Source of the DNA: Acetobacter conturbans
GTDB taxonomy: Bacteria; Pseudomonadota; Alphaproteobacteria; Acetobacterales; Acetobacteraceae
Direction of reading: 5' to 3'
Length of the DNA: 44,858 nucleotides
Assembly (NCBI RefSeq): GCF_011516755.1
Contig: NZ_WOSY01000018.1
Coordinates: 1-44,858, forward strand
Positions within the stretch are counted from its first letter, which is position 1, and each line of letters starts with the position of its first letter. The position numbers and the translations under genes are program-made. The notes beneath the pieces were generated by a model. It was not told where the DNA came from. It made no database searches and saw only the letters and a list, made by a program, of their open reading frames with translations. Shown one piece after another: positions 16,684 to 26,709 of this stretch.

Positions 16684-19415
16684 CCACCATCCGCATCGAT
16701 GGACGGGATTGCCCGACCCGCAGCGACATCAACCTCCTGCAGGCCTGCCTGGAAGCCGGGGCCAACCTGCCCTATTTCTGCTGGCATCCCGAACTAGGCT
16801 CCGTCGGAGCGTGCCGACAGTGCGCCATCAAACAGTTCAGCGGACCGGACGACAGGAAGGGCCGCATCGTGATGGCCTGCATGACTCCTGTTAGCGAGAA
16901 TACCATCATCTCCATTGACGACCCGGAAGCCCGGGACTTTCGGGCCAGCGTCATCGAATGGATGATGGTCAACCATCCCCATGACTGCCCCGTATGCGAG
17001 GAAGGCGGCGAATGCCATCTGCAGGACATGACTGTCATGACCGGGCACAATACCCGTCGCTACCGGTTTACGAAGCGGACCCACCGGAATCAGGATCTCG
17101 GGCCGTTCGTAAAGCATGAAATGAACCGCTGCATCGCCTGCTACCGCTGTGTACGGTTCTACCGTGATTACGCGGGTGGAGACGATCTGGCGGCCTTTGC
17201 ATCGCATGACAATGTCTATTTCGGCCGTGCCGAAGATGGCACGCTGCAAAACGCATTCAGCGGCAATCTGGTGGAAATCTGCCCGACTGGCGTGTTTACC
17301 GACAAACCCTTTTCCACCGTCTACACCCGCAAGTGGGACATGCGGGGGACACCCTCAGTGTGCGTACACTGCGCGGTGGGCTGCAACACCATCGTCAATG
17401 CACGTGAGGAAACTCTCCGGCGTGTCCTTAACCGCTACAATACGGACATCAACCGCTACGTGTTGTGCGACCGGGGCCGGTTCGGTCATGGTTTTGTCAA
17501 TGCGCCGACACGGATCCGCACGCCGCTGAACACTATTGACGGGCAACAGGTGTCCGTACCCATGGCCGATGCCCTGACGGCCTTTGCCCGTATGGCGGCG
17601 AAGGGGCGAATTGTGGGCATAGCCTCGCCCCGTGCAGCACTCGAAACCTGTTTCAGCCTGCATACACTGGTGGGACCACAACATTTCGCCACCGGCCAGA
17701 CGCGGCATGAACAGGAATGCACGGAACTGGCCCATGCCCTGCTCACCCGGCATCCCGGCGCCCTCCCCACCCTGCATGAAATGGAAAGCGCCGATGCCGT
17801 GCTGGTTCTGGGCGAGGATGTATGCGCCACCGCGCCCCGGCTGGGCCTGTCGTTGCGGCAGTCGGTGCGTCAGGCCTCCTTCCATACGGCGGACAACGCC
17901 AAGGTGCCACGCTGGATGGATGCGGCGGTCCGTACGCTGGGAAGCGAGTGCCCTTCCGCCCTGCATGTCATGACGCCTGCACCAACTGATCTGGACAGTG
18001 TGGCTGCGGAAACCTTTCGCGCAGCGCCCGATGATATCGCACGGCTGGGCTTTGCCATTGCCCACGAAATTGATCCCTCCGCCACGCCCGTCACGGATCT
18101 GGCGCCAGATGATGCGGTACGTGCCACCCGTATTGCACATGCGCTTATGGCAGCCAGAAAGCCGCTGATCGTATCCGGCATGCAATACGGTTCCCTCGCG
18201 CTGATGCAGGCCGCCTCCAGTATTGCCGCAGCCCTTGCGCGCGCCACGCCTGCCGCGGGCCTCTCGCTGGTTCTGCCTGAATGCAACAGCATGGGGCTGG
18301 CCATGATAGGGGGACTGCCGCTGGAAACAGTTATGGAACAGGCCCGGGCAGGCGAGATTTCCACCCTGATCATCGTGGAAAATGACCTCACACGCGACCT
18401 CAGTCCGGCGGATGTGGCGGAGCTCGTGGCGGCCGTTCCCGATATCGTCGTGATCGACCATACGGTCACGCCGCTGTGCCACCACGCCAGTCTTATTCTG
18501 CCAGTTGCTGCCTTCAGCGAATGCAGCGGCACACTGGTCAGTCAGGAAGGCAGGGCACAACGCTTTTTTCAGGTGGTCTTTCCCCCTGCCCCCATACAAG
18601 CCGGATGGCGGTGGATACAGGCGCTGGCCCGAAGCCTTGATCCACCCCCACGTCCTATCACGGGCCTGCTCGGCTGGCGGGATCTCAATGAGGTTCTTGC
18701 CGCGCTGGCAATGGCGTTTCCAAATCTTGCCCAGGCAGCCATGGCCGCCCCGGGAGCGGATTATCGTATCAATGGTGAGAAACTGCGCAGCCAGACCTAT
18801 CGCGCCAGCGGGCGGACCGTCATCCGTTCCTTCATAAGTGTGCGCGACCAGCCACCTCCCGCCAGTCCGGACACGCCATTCAGCAGTTCAATGGAAGGGG
18901 CATACGGACCGGAGATGCCCGGCGCGCTGGTTCCCACCTATCAGGCGCCAGCATGGAATTCGGTGCAGGCACTTAACCGTTTCCAGTTCGAAATTGGTGG
19001 ACCCATGCGTGGCGGCCCATCCGGCATCCGGCTGTTATCCCATGCGGAACATCATGACACGGAACCGCATCCCTACGCGTACGCCACGGATATTCCGGCC
19101 CCCTATGCTCCGCAGGCGGATGCCGTTCTGGTACTGCCCGATACGCGCCTGTTCGGCAGTGAAGAACTGAGCATGTTCTCGCCGCCCATTATTGCGCGAT
19201 CAACCGCGCCAATGCTGGGACTGCCCGCCAGCGTAACCACATCAGACCGCATGGTGCTGCATCTGGAAGACGGACCACACATCCTGCCCGTGGAACCCGT
19301 GCCCGGACTTCCTGCAGGCATTGCCCTATGCCCCGCGCACATGGTCGCACGCGCCTTTCGTTTTCCCCGAATGGCCCGGCTGGAAACAGTGCCAGGCGAA
19401 GGAGAACGGTCATGA
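16680..19415 (+). CDS. nuoG: NADH-quinone oxidoreductase subunit G
   Basis: A 911-residue subunit with E. coli-like size and domain order. The N-terminal ferredoxin domain binds N1b through Cys34, Cys45, Cys48 and Cys67. N5 has His99, Cys103, Cys106 and Cys112 ([14 protein letters not shown]). N4 has Cys151, Cys154, Cys157 ([10 protein letters not shown]) and Cys201 (EICPTG). The extra cluster N7 is present: Cys228, Cys231, Cys235 and Cys263 (CVHCAVGCN ... LCDRGR). The rest (about 280-911) is a molybdopterin-oxidoreductase-like fold without cofactor function. The ATG at 16680 overlaps the nuoF stop; the frame runs open 13 codons earlier but inside nuoF. It overlaps nuoH (ATGA). Confidence 0.96.
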   Translation: MTTIRIDGRDCPTRSDINLLQACLEAGANLPYFCWHPELGSVGACRQCAIKQFSGPDDRKGRIVMACMTPVSENTIISIDDPEARDFRASVIEWMMVNHPHDCPVCEEGGECHLQDMTVMTGHNTRRYRFTKRTHRNQDLGPFVKHEMNRCIACYRCVRFYRDYAGGDDLAAFASHDNVYFGRAEDGTLQNAFSGNLVEICPTGVFTDKPFSTVYTRKWDMRGTPSVCVHCAVGCNTIVNAREETLRRVLNRYNTDINRYVLCDRGRFGHGFVNAPTRIRTPLNTIDGQQVSVPMADALTAFARMAAKGRIVGIASPRAALETCFSLHTLVGPQHFATGQTRHEQECTELAHALLTRHPGALPTLHEMESADAVLVLGEDVCATAPRLGLSLRQSVRQASFHTADNAKVPRWMDAAVRTLGSECPSALHVMTPAPTDLDSVAAETFRAAPDDIARLGFAIAHEIDPSATPVTDLAPDDAVRATRIAHALMAARKPLIVSGMQYGSLALMQAASSIAAALARATPAAGLSLVLPECNSMGLAMIGGLPLETVMEQARAGEISTLIIVENDLTRDLSPADVAELVAAVPDIVVIDHTVTPLCHHASLILPVAAFSECSGTLVSQEGRAQRFFQVVFPPAPIQAGWRWIQALARSLDPPPRPITGLLGWRDLNEVLAALAMAFPNLAQAAMAAPGADYRINGEKLRSQTYRASGRTVIRSFISVRDQPPPASPDTPFSSSMEGAYGPEMPGALVPTYQAPAWNSVQALNRFQFEIGGPMRGGPSGIRLLSHAEHHDTEPHPYAYATDIPAPYAPQADAVLVLPDTRLFGSEELSMFSPPIIARSTAPMLGLPASVTTSDRMVLHLEDGPHILPVEPVPGLPAGIALCPAHMVARAFRFPRMARLETVPGEGERS

Positions 19416-20368
19416 CCTATTCAGCGCTCCTCACCATCATTCTTACTCCGCTTGTTCTCCTTGGCCTTGCTACCGTGCTGACATGGGTCGAACGACGACT
19501 GCTGGGATTATGGCAGGACCGGTATGGCCCTAATCGCGTAGGACCGGGCGGCATGTTTCAGGCCGTGGCGGATGGAACCAAGATCCTGTTCAAGCAGGAT
19601 TGGATTCCTCCATTTGCCGATCGGGGTGTTTTCGTCCTTGCTCCGGCTATTGGCATGATGACGGTCCTGCTGTCCTTTGCCGTCATTCCGTTGCCAATGC
19701 ACGCGGGCATTGCAAGCGACATGAATGTCGGGCTGCTGTTCATCCTCGGCATGATGGGGCTTGGGGTCTATGCGGTGGTACTGGCCGGGTGGTCATCCAA
19801 CAGCAAATTCGCACTGCTGGGGGGCATGCGGGCAGCCGCGCAGATGATCAGCTACGAAGTCTTCATGGGGCTTTCCCTGATGGGCGTGGTCATGATGGCC
19901 GGATCATTCAGTCTGCAAGACATCGTGGCGGCGCAGGCGGGATTGTGGTTCATCATCCCGCAATGCCTCGGCTTTGGCGTGTTCATGCTTGCAGGCATTG
20001 CGGAAACACACCGTCTGCCCTTTGACCTTCCCGAGGGCGAGAACGAACTGGGAGCGGGATTCCATACCGAATATTCGGGCATGAAATTCGGTATGTTCTT
20101 CATTGCCGAATATGCCGGGATCATTCTGGTCTCAAGCCTTGTCACCACGCTCTATCTTGGTGGCTGGCGCGGGCCGCTGCTGCCCCCTGCCGTGTGGTTC
20201 CTGCTCAAGACGGGGGGTATGGTAGCGTTTTTCATCCTGCTACGCGCAAGCCTGCCTCGCCCGCGTTACGACCAGTTGATGGCATTGGGCTGGAAGGTCC
20301 TGCTGCCACTTTCTCTGTTAAATGTCATGGCGACCGGAACCATCCTTATGCTGCGTGCGTCTTTGTAG
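19412..20368 (+). CDS. nuoH: NADH-quinone oxidoreductase subunit H
   Basis: A 318-residue subunit with about eight membrane helices forming the quinone chamber roof and linking to the first proton path. Family motifs present are [22 protein letters not shown] (about residues 26-47), [20 protein letters not shown] (about 207-226) and the following [13 protein letters not shown], with the acidic quinone-site residues. The first ATG, at 19412, overlaps the nuoG stop. Length is slightly below E. coli NuoH (325). Nothing odd. Confidence 0.96.
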   Translation: MTYSALLTIILTPLVLLGLATVLTWVERRLLGLWQDRYGPNRVGPGGMFQAVADGTKILFKQDWIPPFADRGVFVLAPAIGMMTVLLSFAVIPLPMHAGIASDMNVGLLFILGMMGLGVYAVVLAGWSSNSKFALLGGMRAAAQMISYEVFMGLSLMGVVMMAGSFSLQDIVAAQAGLWFIIPQCLGFGVFMLAGIAETHRLPFDLPEGENELGAGFHTEYSGMKFGMFFIAEYAGIILVSSLVTTLYLGGWRGPLLPPAVWFLLKTGGMVAFFILLRASLPRPRYDQLMALGWKVLLPLSLLNVMATGTILMLRASL

Positions 20369-20393
20369 CACGCCTGATGCAAAGGCATCTCCC

Positions 20394-20906
20394 ATGTTTG
20401 ATACATTGCGCACCCTGTTCCTGACGGCGCTCCATGCCTTCCACCGGCGCGCGACCGTGCAGTATCCCGAACAGCAACCCTACCTGCCGCCGCGTTATCG
20501 CGGGCGGATCATCCTGTCGCGCGATCCCGATGGGATGGAGCGGTGTGTGGCGTGCAACCTGTGCGCTGTCGTCTGCCCGGTGGACTGCATCAGTCTGCAG
20601 AAAACCGAAGCCGATGGACGGTGGTATCCCGAATATTTCCGGATCAATTTTTCCCGTTGCATTTTCTGCGGCTTTTGTGAGGAAGCCTGCCCCACATACG
20701 CCATACAACTCACGCCCGATTTTGAAATGGGCGAGTATGCGCGACACAATCTTGTTTATGAAAAGGAAGACCTTCTGATAAGCGGGACCGGGAAATATCC
20801 AGAATATAGCTTCTATAATGTCGCAGGCATTCCCATTCCCGGCAAGGCGCGCGGCACATCCGAACGCGAACGCCCACCGGTCGATCTCCACTCCCTGCTG
20901 CCGTAA
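20394..20906 (+). CDS. nuoI: NADH-quinone oxidoreductase subunit I
   Basis: A 170-residue ferredoxin-like subunit with clusters N6a and N6b. Two complete 4Fe-4S motifs are visible: Cys51-54-57-61 ([12 protein letters not shown]) and Cys89-92-95-99 ([12 protein letters not shown]); each set's last Cys completes the partner cluster in this fold. The short amphipathic N-terminus and the [15 protein letters not shown] approach match E. coli NuoI (180 residues). The ATG at 20394 has AAAGG eight bases upstream. The 25-base gap after nuoH is the largest within the operon. Confidence 0.96.
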   Translation: MFDTLRTLFLTALHAFHRRATVQYPEQQPYLPPRYRGRIILSRDPDGMERCVACNLCAVVCPVDCISLQKTEADGRWYPEYFRINFSRCIFCGFCEEACPTYAIQLTPDFEMGEYARHNLVYEKEDLLISGTGKYPEYSFYNVAGIPIPGKARGTSERERPPVDLHSLLP

Positions 20907-20911
20907 CCGTC

Positions 20912-21412
20912 ATGCACGCCCTGGCCCTCCTTGCTGCCAGTGTGACCATCATCGGGGCCATCATGGTCATTACCCGAAAGGTCGCCGTGCATGCGGTGCT
21001 GTATCTGGTTGTGACGCTGCTGGCGCTGGCGGCATTACTTGTGATGCTGGGAGCATCATTCGCGGCGATGCTGGAGATCATCATCTACGCAGGCGCGATA
21101 ATGGTGCTGTTCGTCTTCGTCATCATGATGCTCAATCTGGGGCAATCGGACAGCGCGCGTGAAAAGGAATGGTTGCGTCCGCGCGCGTGGCTGGGACCGG
21201 GCATCCTGGCTGCCATTGTATGTGCGGAACTTCTTTATTGTATCAGCCCCTTTTCCGGCTCTCTGCCCACCATTCCCCCCATAACGGCGCATGATGTCGG
21301 GCTGAGCCTGTTTGGCCGCTACGTGCTGATGGTCGAACTGGTATCATTCCTTCTTCTGTCTGGTCTGATATCGGCTTTTCATATCGGTCGTAACTGGATG
21401 GAGGACCGCTGA
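20912..21412 (+). CDS. nuoJ: NADH-quinone oxidoreductase subunit J
   Basis: A 166-residue membrane subunit with five predicted helices. The conserved third helix MLEIIIYAGAIMVLFVFVIM (about residues 53-72), with the pi-bulge Tyr-Ala-Gly-Ala segment and a Glu, is present and identifies the subunit. It begins 5 bases after nuoI and ends 1 base before nuoK. Length is close to E. coli NuoJ (184). Confidence 0.95.
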   Translation: MHALALLAASVTIIGAIMVITRKVAVHAVLYLVVTLLALAALLVMLGASFAAMLEIIIYAGAIMVLFVFVIMMLNLGQSDSAREKEWLRPRAWLGPGILAAIVCAELLYCISPFSGSLPTIPPITAHDVGLSLFGRYVLMVELVSFLLLSGLISAFHIGRNWMEDR

Positions 21413-21413
21413 C

Positions 21414-21725
21414 ATGCCGGCTTTTCCCTTCAACGACACCGTGCTGCTGGCGACCGTCCTGTTTTCGGTCGGACTGACGGGCGTTCTGGTACGGCGCAAC
21501 ATGGTATTCATGCTGATGTCGCTGGACATCATGCTCAATGCAGCTGCCCTCGTATTCGTGGGCGCGGGCGCGCGCTGGCATGATGCGGTGGGACAGGTGA
21601 TGTTCCTGCTGATCCTCGCTCTTGCTGCCGTGGAAACGGCGGTGGGGCTGGCCATCATCCTGCGTCTGCATGCCCAGGGACGCCCCACGCTGGATGCCGA
21701 TACCGGCAACCTTCTGCAAGGATAG
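21414..21725 (+). CDS. nuoK: NADH-quinone oxidoreductase subunit K
   Basis: A 103-residue subunit with three membrane helices. Conserved features are GVLVRRNMVFMLMSLDIMLNAA (about residues 22-43), with the acidic residue of the second helix being Asp in SLDIMLN where most relatives have Glu, and the LAAVETAVGLAIIL helix (about 69-82) carrying the second proton-path Glu. It lies one base after nuoJ and four before nuoL. Size is standard (100 in E. coli). Confidence 0.94.
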   Translation: MPAFPFNDTVLLATVLFSVGLTGVLVRRNMVFMLMSLDIMLNAAALVFVGAGARWHDAVGQVMFLLILALAAVETAVGLAIILRLHAQGRPTLDADTGNLLQG

Positions 21726-21729
21726 GGCC

Positions 21730-23697
21730 ATGGGTGAAATTCTGCTTCCCCTTCTCATCCTTTCCCCGCTTGCGGCCTCTCTGGTCGTGTTTGTATCTGC
21801 CGGACGCCTGAGTGCGTGTGCTGTCGGGACGCTTGCCTGCACCGGAGTGGGAATGTCAGCCGTAATCAGCGTTATCTTGTCCGTCATGCTCCTGTCCGGC
21901 CCTGCGACGGGGACATTGCAGGTAATGCTGTGGCCATGGATACATATTGCAGGATTTTCAGCCGATATCGCGTTCATGCTGGACCGGATTTCCGTGGTCA
22001 TGATCCTTGTCGTCACGATCGTGGGGCTGCTGATCCATATCTATGCCGTAAGCTACATGCACGACGATCCGGGTATTGCGCGCTTTTTCGGCTCCATGAC
22101 GCTTTTCATAGCCTCCATGCTGGTGCTGGTGCTGGCGTCCGATCTGCTCTGCCTGTTTATCGGGTGGGAAGGCGTGGGACTGTGTTCATACCTGCTTATC
22201 GGGTTCTGGTATGACACCCCCGCCAATACCGCCGCCGCACGCAAGGCCTTTTACATGACCCGCATGGGAGACGCGGCATTGCTGTGTGGACTGCTGCTAT
22301 TGGCCACGGCGGCAGGCTCCCTGCACATCGGTACCGTGCTGGCGGCGGTTGCAAACGGGCAGGTAGCCCTGTCCGCCGTAAACATGGCCGCACTCTTCAT
22401 ACTCATAGGGGCTCTTGCCAAATCGGCGCAGATCCCTTTCCAGACATGGCTGCCGGATGCCATGGCAGGACCCACACCGACCTCCGCCCTTATTCATGCG
22501 GCGACCATGGTTACAGCAGGTGTCTATCTGATTGCGCGACTGCATGATCTTTTTGTCATGGCGGTCCCTGTCATGGCGCTTATGGCCGTGCTCGGAGCAC
22601 TGACCCTGCTTATGGGGGCATGCACGGCGCTGGTGCAGTCCGATCTCAAACGTATCCTTGCATGGTCCACGATCAGCCAGCTTGGTTACATGTTTCTCGC
22701 CCTTGGGTGCGGAGCGTGGCAGGCGGCGCTGTTTCACCTGATGACTCATGCCTTTTTCAAGGCGCTGCTTTTCCTGACTGCGGGCGCCGTTATCGTGCGC
22801 ACCCATCATGAACAGGATATTTTCCGTCTGGGCGGCCTGCGCCACGCCATGCCGGGACTGGCCGCCGCCTTTATCACGGGGGCATCCGCACTGGCCGGTG
22901 TGCCACTGGTTACGGCAGGCTTCTACAGCAAGGAAATGATCCTGTCGGGTGTATGGGCCGCCCATTTCCGCCTGACGCATGAATGGACCCTGAGCGGCCA
23001 TGTATTATGGGGGATCGGTCTGCTGGGAGCCTTCCTCTCCGCGCTTTATATTTTCCGCTGCGTATTTATCGTTTTTTTCGGAAAATCCGGAACCACGGCG
23101 ACAGGCCGGACGTCACGCCTCATGACCATTCCCCTTAGCTGCCTGTGCGTTCTGTCCCTGTGCGGAGGCATCATTGAAATGCCCATGACATTTCCTCCCC
23201 TTCACCTGTTCAGTGCTCTCCTTGATCCTACGTTACCCCCGTCACATGCAGATGAACCTGGCTGGCTTGTGCTGGTGGGCGCGATCGTCCCTCTTGCCGG
23301 ACTTGGGGTCGCATGGGTGTTGTGGGGGCGTCCTTCACCCATCATGCGAGAAATACCGGGGCAAGCAGCCGTTATCCGTTTTGCCCGCACCGGAGGGGGC
23401 ATGGACGTCGTGTATGATCACCTGTTCGTACAACCCTTTCGCTTCCTGACGTGGCTGACGCGGCATGACATCCTTGACCATGCCATCACCGGAACAGGGC
23501 GGTTGACGCAGGCGGTTAGTACCTCGGTTCTGAGGTCACGGACAGGTTTTCTTGACATACTGACGCTAGGGGGAAGACGGGGTATCAGATCGGCGGATCA
23601 CCTGCTGGGCCAGATACATAACGGTCGCGTACGGTGGTATGCAGCATGGATTGTCGGCGGGCTGTGCGCGGGCCTTGCCATGGCGGTGCTGGCATGA
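21730..23697 (+). CDS. nuoL: NADH-quinone oxidoreductase subunit L
   Basis: A 655-residue Mrp-antiporter-like subunit, the most distal proton pump of the membrane arm, with the long lateral helix at its C-terminus. Motifs present are LFIGWEGVGLCSYLLIGFWY (about residues 139-158) with the key Glu, AKSAQIPFQTWLPDAMAGPT (about 230-249) with the key Lys, and LVQSDLKRILAWSTISQLGYM. The frame is open 36 codons upstream inside nuoK; ATG 21730 has AAGGA upstream and starts the first helix. It is longer than E. coli NuoL (613), mostly in the C-terminal region. It overlaps nuoM (ATGA). Confidence 0.95.
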   Translation: MGEILLPLLILSPLAASLVVFVSAGRLSACAVGTLACTGVGMSAVISVILSVMLLSGPATGTLQVMLWPWIHIAGFSADIAFMLDRISVVMILVVTIVGLLIHIYAVSYMHDDPGIARFFGSMTLFIASMLVLVLASDLLCLFIGWEGVGLCSYLLIGFWYDTPANTAAARKAFYMTRMGDAALLCGLLLLATAAGSLHIGTVLAAVANGQVALSAVNMAALFILIGALAKSAQIPFQTWLPDAMAGPTPTSALIHAATMVTAGVYLIARLHDLFVMAVPVMALMAVLGALTLLMGACTALVQSDLKRILAWSTISQLGYMFLALGCGAWQAALFHLMTHAFFKALLFLTAGAVIVRTHHEQDIFRLGGLRHAMPGLAAAFITGASALAGVPLVTAGFYSKEMILSGVWAAHFRLTHEWTLSGHVLWGIGLLGAFLSALYIFRCVFIVFFGKSGTTATGRTSRLMTIPLSCLCVLSLCGGIIEMPMTFPPLHLFSALLDPTLPPSHADEPGWLVLVGAIVPLAGLGVAWVLWGRPSPIMREIPGQAAVIRFARTGGGMDVVYDHLFVQPFRFLTWLTRHDILDHAITGTGRLTQAVSTSVLRSRTGFLDILTLGGRRGIRSADHLLGQIHNGRVRWYAAWIVGGLCAGLAMAVLA

Positions 23698-25211
23698 GCC
23701 CCCTTCCCGCCCTTGTGCTGCTGCCCATCATGGGCGGTGGGCTGGCATGGCTGACTGAACGCATCCAGCTCCATACCGCCACCACCTCTCCCCCCTCCCG
23801 CAATGCGTCATGGTGGATGATGCTGGCGACCCTGATTGTGGAAACGCTGTTGCTTGCAGGAATTACTTTCGGCCATCCGACCCGTACGGGGCCATGGCTG
23901 GAGCATTTTTCCATGCCCTGGATCCCCACTATGGGGATCGCGGTTAGGCTGGACCTGGACGGTCTTTCGCTATCGCTGATCTGGCTTTCGCTTATCCTGT
24001 GCTTTTTGTGCGCATGTCTTGCCACCCGTCAGGTCACGGTCAAGTCCGGCGCATTTTATTTCCTTTTTCTCATGACCCTTACAGGTATTATTGGAACATT
24101 CGTAGCCACAGACCTGTTTCTGTTCTTCTTTTTCTGGGAACTGATGCTGGTGCCGATGTTCGTGCTGATTGCCGTATGGGGGCATGAGGACAGGCAGCGC
24201 GCCGCCCTGAAGTTTTTCATGTTCACGCAGGGCAGCGGCCTGCTCATGCTGCTGTCTATCCTCGGTCTGGTCATTACGCATGACCGGGAAACCGGCGTGC
24301 TGACATTCGATTACTTCGCACTGGCCCAAACACCCCTGTCCCCGACCCTGTCCATGCTGCTCATGCTGGGTTTCTTCATCGCCTTTGCCGTCAAGCTGCC
24401 TGTCGTGCCGGTCCATGTCTGGCTGCCGGATGCCCATACGCAGGCACCCACGGCAGCCAGCGTGCTGCTGGCGGGTATCCTGCTCAAGACCGGCGGCTAT
24501 GGCATGATCCGGTTTAACGTCATGCTGTTTCCCGATGCGGCCATTCATTTCGCTCCCATCGCCATGGGGTTGGGCGTTGTGGGGGTTCTGTATGGGGCGT
24601 GGTTGTCCTGTGCGCAGAATGATATCAAGCGCCTGATCGCTTATAGCAGTATCAGCCATATGGGCTTCGTGGTGCTTGGTATCTTTACCGGTTCACGCCT
24701 GGGGATGCAGGGGGCGATCATACAGATGCTGGCCCATGGGTTGAGCGCGGGGGCGCTTTTCCTGATCGCGGGCGCCATTCAGGACCGATTGCATACACGT
24801 GACATGCACCGTATCGGTGGATTGTGGGCGGCCATGCCTCGCCTGTCCGCCTCGGGACTGTTTTTTGCCGTGGCTTCGCTCGGAATGCCGGGACTGGGTA
24901 ATTTCACGGGCGAGTTCCTTGTTCTGCTGGCGACATGGCCTGTCAGCCCTGCCATTGCGACACTAACGACCGTGGGACTGGTCCTTGCCGCCATCTATGC
25001 CCTGCGGATGGTCAACCGTGTATTTCTGGCAGCCCCTCGAGTGGACCCGCTCCTCCTAAAGGATTTACCTGCTCGGCAGACGGCAGTTTTCGCCTGTGTC
25101 ATGATTTTTCTAGTCGTTCTGGGCCTATATCCGCAGCCTTTCATGATATTTTCCGGCCCGTCCCCCTTGTCCGTTACGGCTACGACCAGTCGGGAAGATC
25201 ACGCACCATGA
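23694..25211 (+). CDS. nuoM: NADH-quinone oxidoreductase subunit M
   Basis: A 505-residue antiporter-like proton-pumping subunit with about fourteen helices. Key segments are FFFWELMLVPMFVLIAVWG (about residues 146-164) with the conserved Glu, FAVKLPVVPVHVWLPDAHTQAPTAAS (about 230-255) with the conserved Lys, and CAQNDIKRLIAYSSISHMGFV. The start overlaps the nuoL stop and the end overlaps nuoN. Length equals typical NuoM (about 500). Confidence 0.95.
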   Translation: MSPLPALVLLPIMGGGLAWLTERIQLHTATTSPPSRNASWWMMLATLIVETLLLAGITFGHPTRTGPWLEHFSMPWIPTMGIAVRLDLDGLSLSLIWLSLILCFLCACLATRQVTVKSGAFYFLFLMTLTGIIGTFVATDLFLFFFFWELMLVPMFVLIAVWGHEDRQRAALKFFMFTQGSGLLMLLSILGLVITHDRETGVLTFDYFALAQTPLSPTLSMLLMLGFFIAFAVKLPVVPVHVWLPDAHTQAPTAASVLLAGILLKTGGYGMIRFNVMLFPDAAIHFAPIAMGLGVVGVLYGAWLSCAQNDIKRLIAYSSISHMGFVVLGIFTGSRLGMQGAIIQMLAHGLSAGALFLIAGAIQDRLHTRDMHRIGGLWAAMPRLSASGLFFAVASLGMPGLGNFTGEFLVLLATWPVSPAIATLTTVGLVLAAIYALRMVNRVFLAAPRVDPLLLKDLPARQTAVFACVMIFLVVLGLYPQPFMIFSGPSPLSVTATTSREDHAP

Positions 25212-26665
25212 TCGGGCATGATGTTTTCCTGCCAACACCGCTGCCGGTGCTCTGCGTGGGAATCACGGTCATGCTTGCCGCAACGGCGTGGCGGCGTTCG
25301 GTGGACCGCAGTTTTCTGAGCGGGATGGTAACACTGCTGCTGGCCCTTGCATTCGTAGGGCATCATACGGGCACAGCGCCGGATAATGGCGACAGCCTGT
25401 TCATTCAGGATCGATGGACGAACTATACAGCCATCCTCATCATGCTTTCCAGCATGTGTATCCTGCTCATGTCATGGCGGGATGGTACGCATGACAGAAC
25501 AACGCTGGTAGATGAATATCCCCTACTGTGCATGCTGGGCGCGCTGGGTGCGCTGACCATGGTATTCAGTGCGAATTACATGCCCTTTTTCCTGGGGTTG
25601 GAAATACTTGGCATCTCCCTCATGGGACTTGTGACCTTCCGCCACCGTCCCGTCATGCAAGGTTGTGAAGCGGCGATGAAATACCTGATTCTGTCAGGGG
25701 TATCTTCCGCTATTCTTCTGTTTGGTGTCGGCCTGGCCTATGGCGTTACGGGATCGTTGCGGTTCATGCCGCCCATCACGACCGGGGATGTTTCCCCCGC
25801 ATTGCCAGTCGCCGCCACGGTTATGATTCTGATCGGCATGTTCTTCAAGCTTTCTGTCGTTCCCTTCCATATGTGGCTGCTGGATGTGATGGAAGGCGCA
25901 CCCGTTCCCGTGGCGGCGTTTCTGGCCGTGGTCTCGAAAATTGCGATATTTTCTGCGCTTGTCCGCTATTTCGGGACGGGAGACCAACCTCCATTCCTCA
26001 ACGACATCCTGTACGTCGTCATTATCCTGACCATTATTGGGGGGAACCTGCTTGCATTGCGTCAAACCAGCTTCACACGTCTTCTGGCATGTTCATCCAT
26101 TGCGCATGTGGGATATCTTCTGATTGCCTTCCTTTGCCCCGGCCGTCTGCAATCGGGCGCCATAACCGTTTATCTTGCAGCCTACACTGCCAGTACATTA
26201 GGCGTATTTGCGATCGTGACTGCCATGATCACCCCTGAAAGGCCGGATGGCACGGTTATCGCGCAATGGAAAGGACTGTTTTTCAGCCACCCGTTCCTGG
26301 CTTCGGCCATGTCGCTCATGCTGCTTTCACTCGCGGGTATTCCACCCGGTATCGGCTTTTTTGCGAAGTTCGAGATTGCGGCGACCGGCGTTGAACACCA
26401 ACGCAACCTATTGCTGGGTGTACTCATAATCGGCAGCATTATCGGGTTGTATTATTACCTGAACATCATCCGTGTCATGATGACCGCCCCACCGTTACCA
26501 TCTGCCAGCCTAAACCGGCACGTGCGCCCGGAACTGATGGCGCTTGTCATCGTTCTCACAGTAATCGTGGTGATTGGAGGGCTTTTCCCCGCTCGCGCCA
26601 TCCATCCTCTTCTTCCTGTTTCCCCTGTCGTGCCTGCAATGCAGAACGAGATGACGATGCATTGA
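25208..26665 (+). CDS. nuoN: NADH-quinone oxidoreductase subunit N
   Basis: A 485-residue antiporter-like subunit with about fourteen helices (E. coli NuoN 485). The Glu-containing FFLGLEILGISLMGLV (about residues 129-144) and the conserved Lys in the GMFFKLSVVPFHMW helix are present. The following loop reads WLLDVMEGAPVPV where most relatives have W-T-P-D-x-Y-x-G-A-P-x-P, so the Pro and Tyr are replaced. LLACSSIAHVGYLL is normal. It is the last nuo gene; a CBS-domain gene follows after 44 bases. Confidence 0.94.
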   Translation: MIGHDVFLPTPLPVLCVGITVMLAATAWRRSVDRSFLSGMVTLLLALAFVGHHTGTAPDNGDSLFIQDRWTNYTAILIMLSSMCILLMSWRDGTHDRTTLVDEYPLLCMLGALGALTMVFSANYMPFFLGLEILGISLMGLVTFRHRPVMQGCEAAMKYLILSGVSSAILLFGVGLAYGVTGSLRFMPPITTGDVSPALPVAATVMILIGMFFKLSVVPFHMWLLDVMEGAPVPVAAFLAVVSKIAIFSALVRYFGTGDQPPFLNDILYVVIILTIIGGNLLALRQTSFTRLLACSSIAHVGYLLIAFLCPGRLQSGAITVYLAAYTASTLGVFAIVTAMITPERPDGTVIAQWKGLFFSHPFLASAMSLMLLSLAGIPPGIGFFAKFEIAATGVEHQRNLLLGVLIIGSIIGLYYYLNIIRVMMTAPPLPSASLNRHVRPELMALVIVLTVIVVIGGLFPARAIHPLLPVSPVVPAMQNEMTMH

Positions 26666-26709
26666 CAGGATTGTTTTTCAATTATCCAAAACATGGAAAG
26701 GATTTCCCC

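Noticed and set aside
17355..18599. Long minus-strand open frames inside nuoG and other nuo genes
   Set aside because: Mirror frames of high-GC coding DNA; low-complexity composition and no domains.
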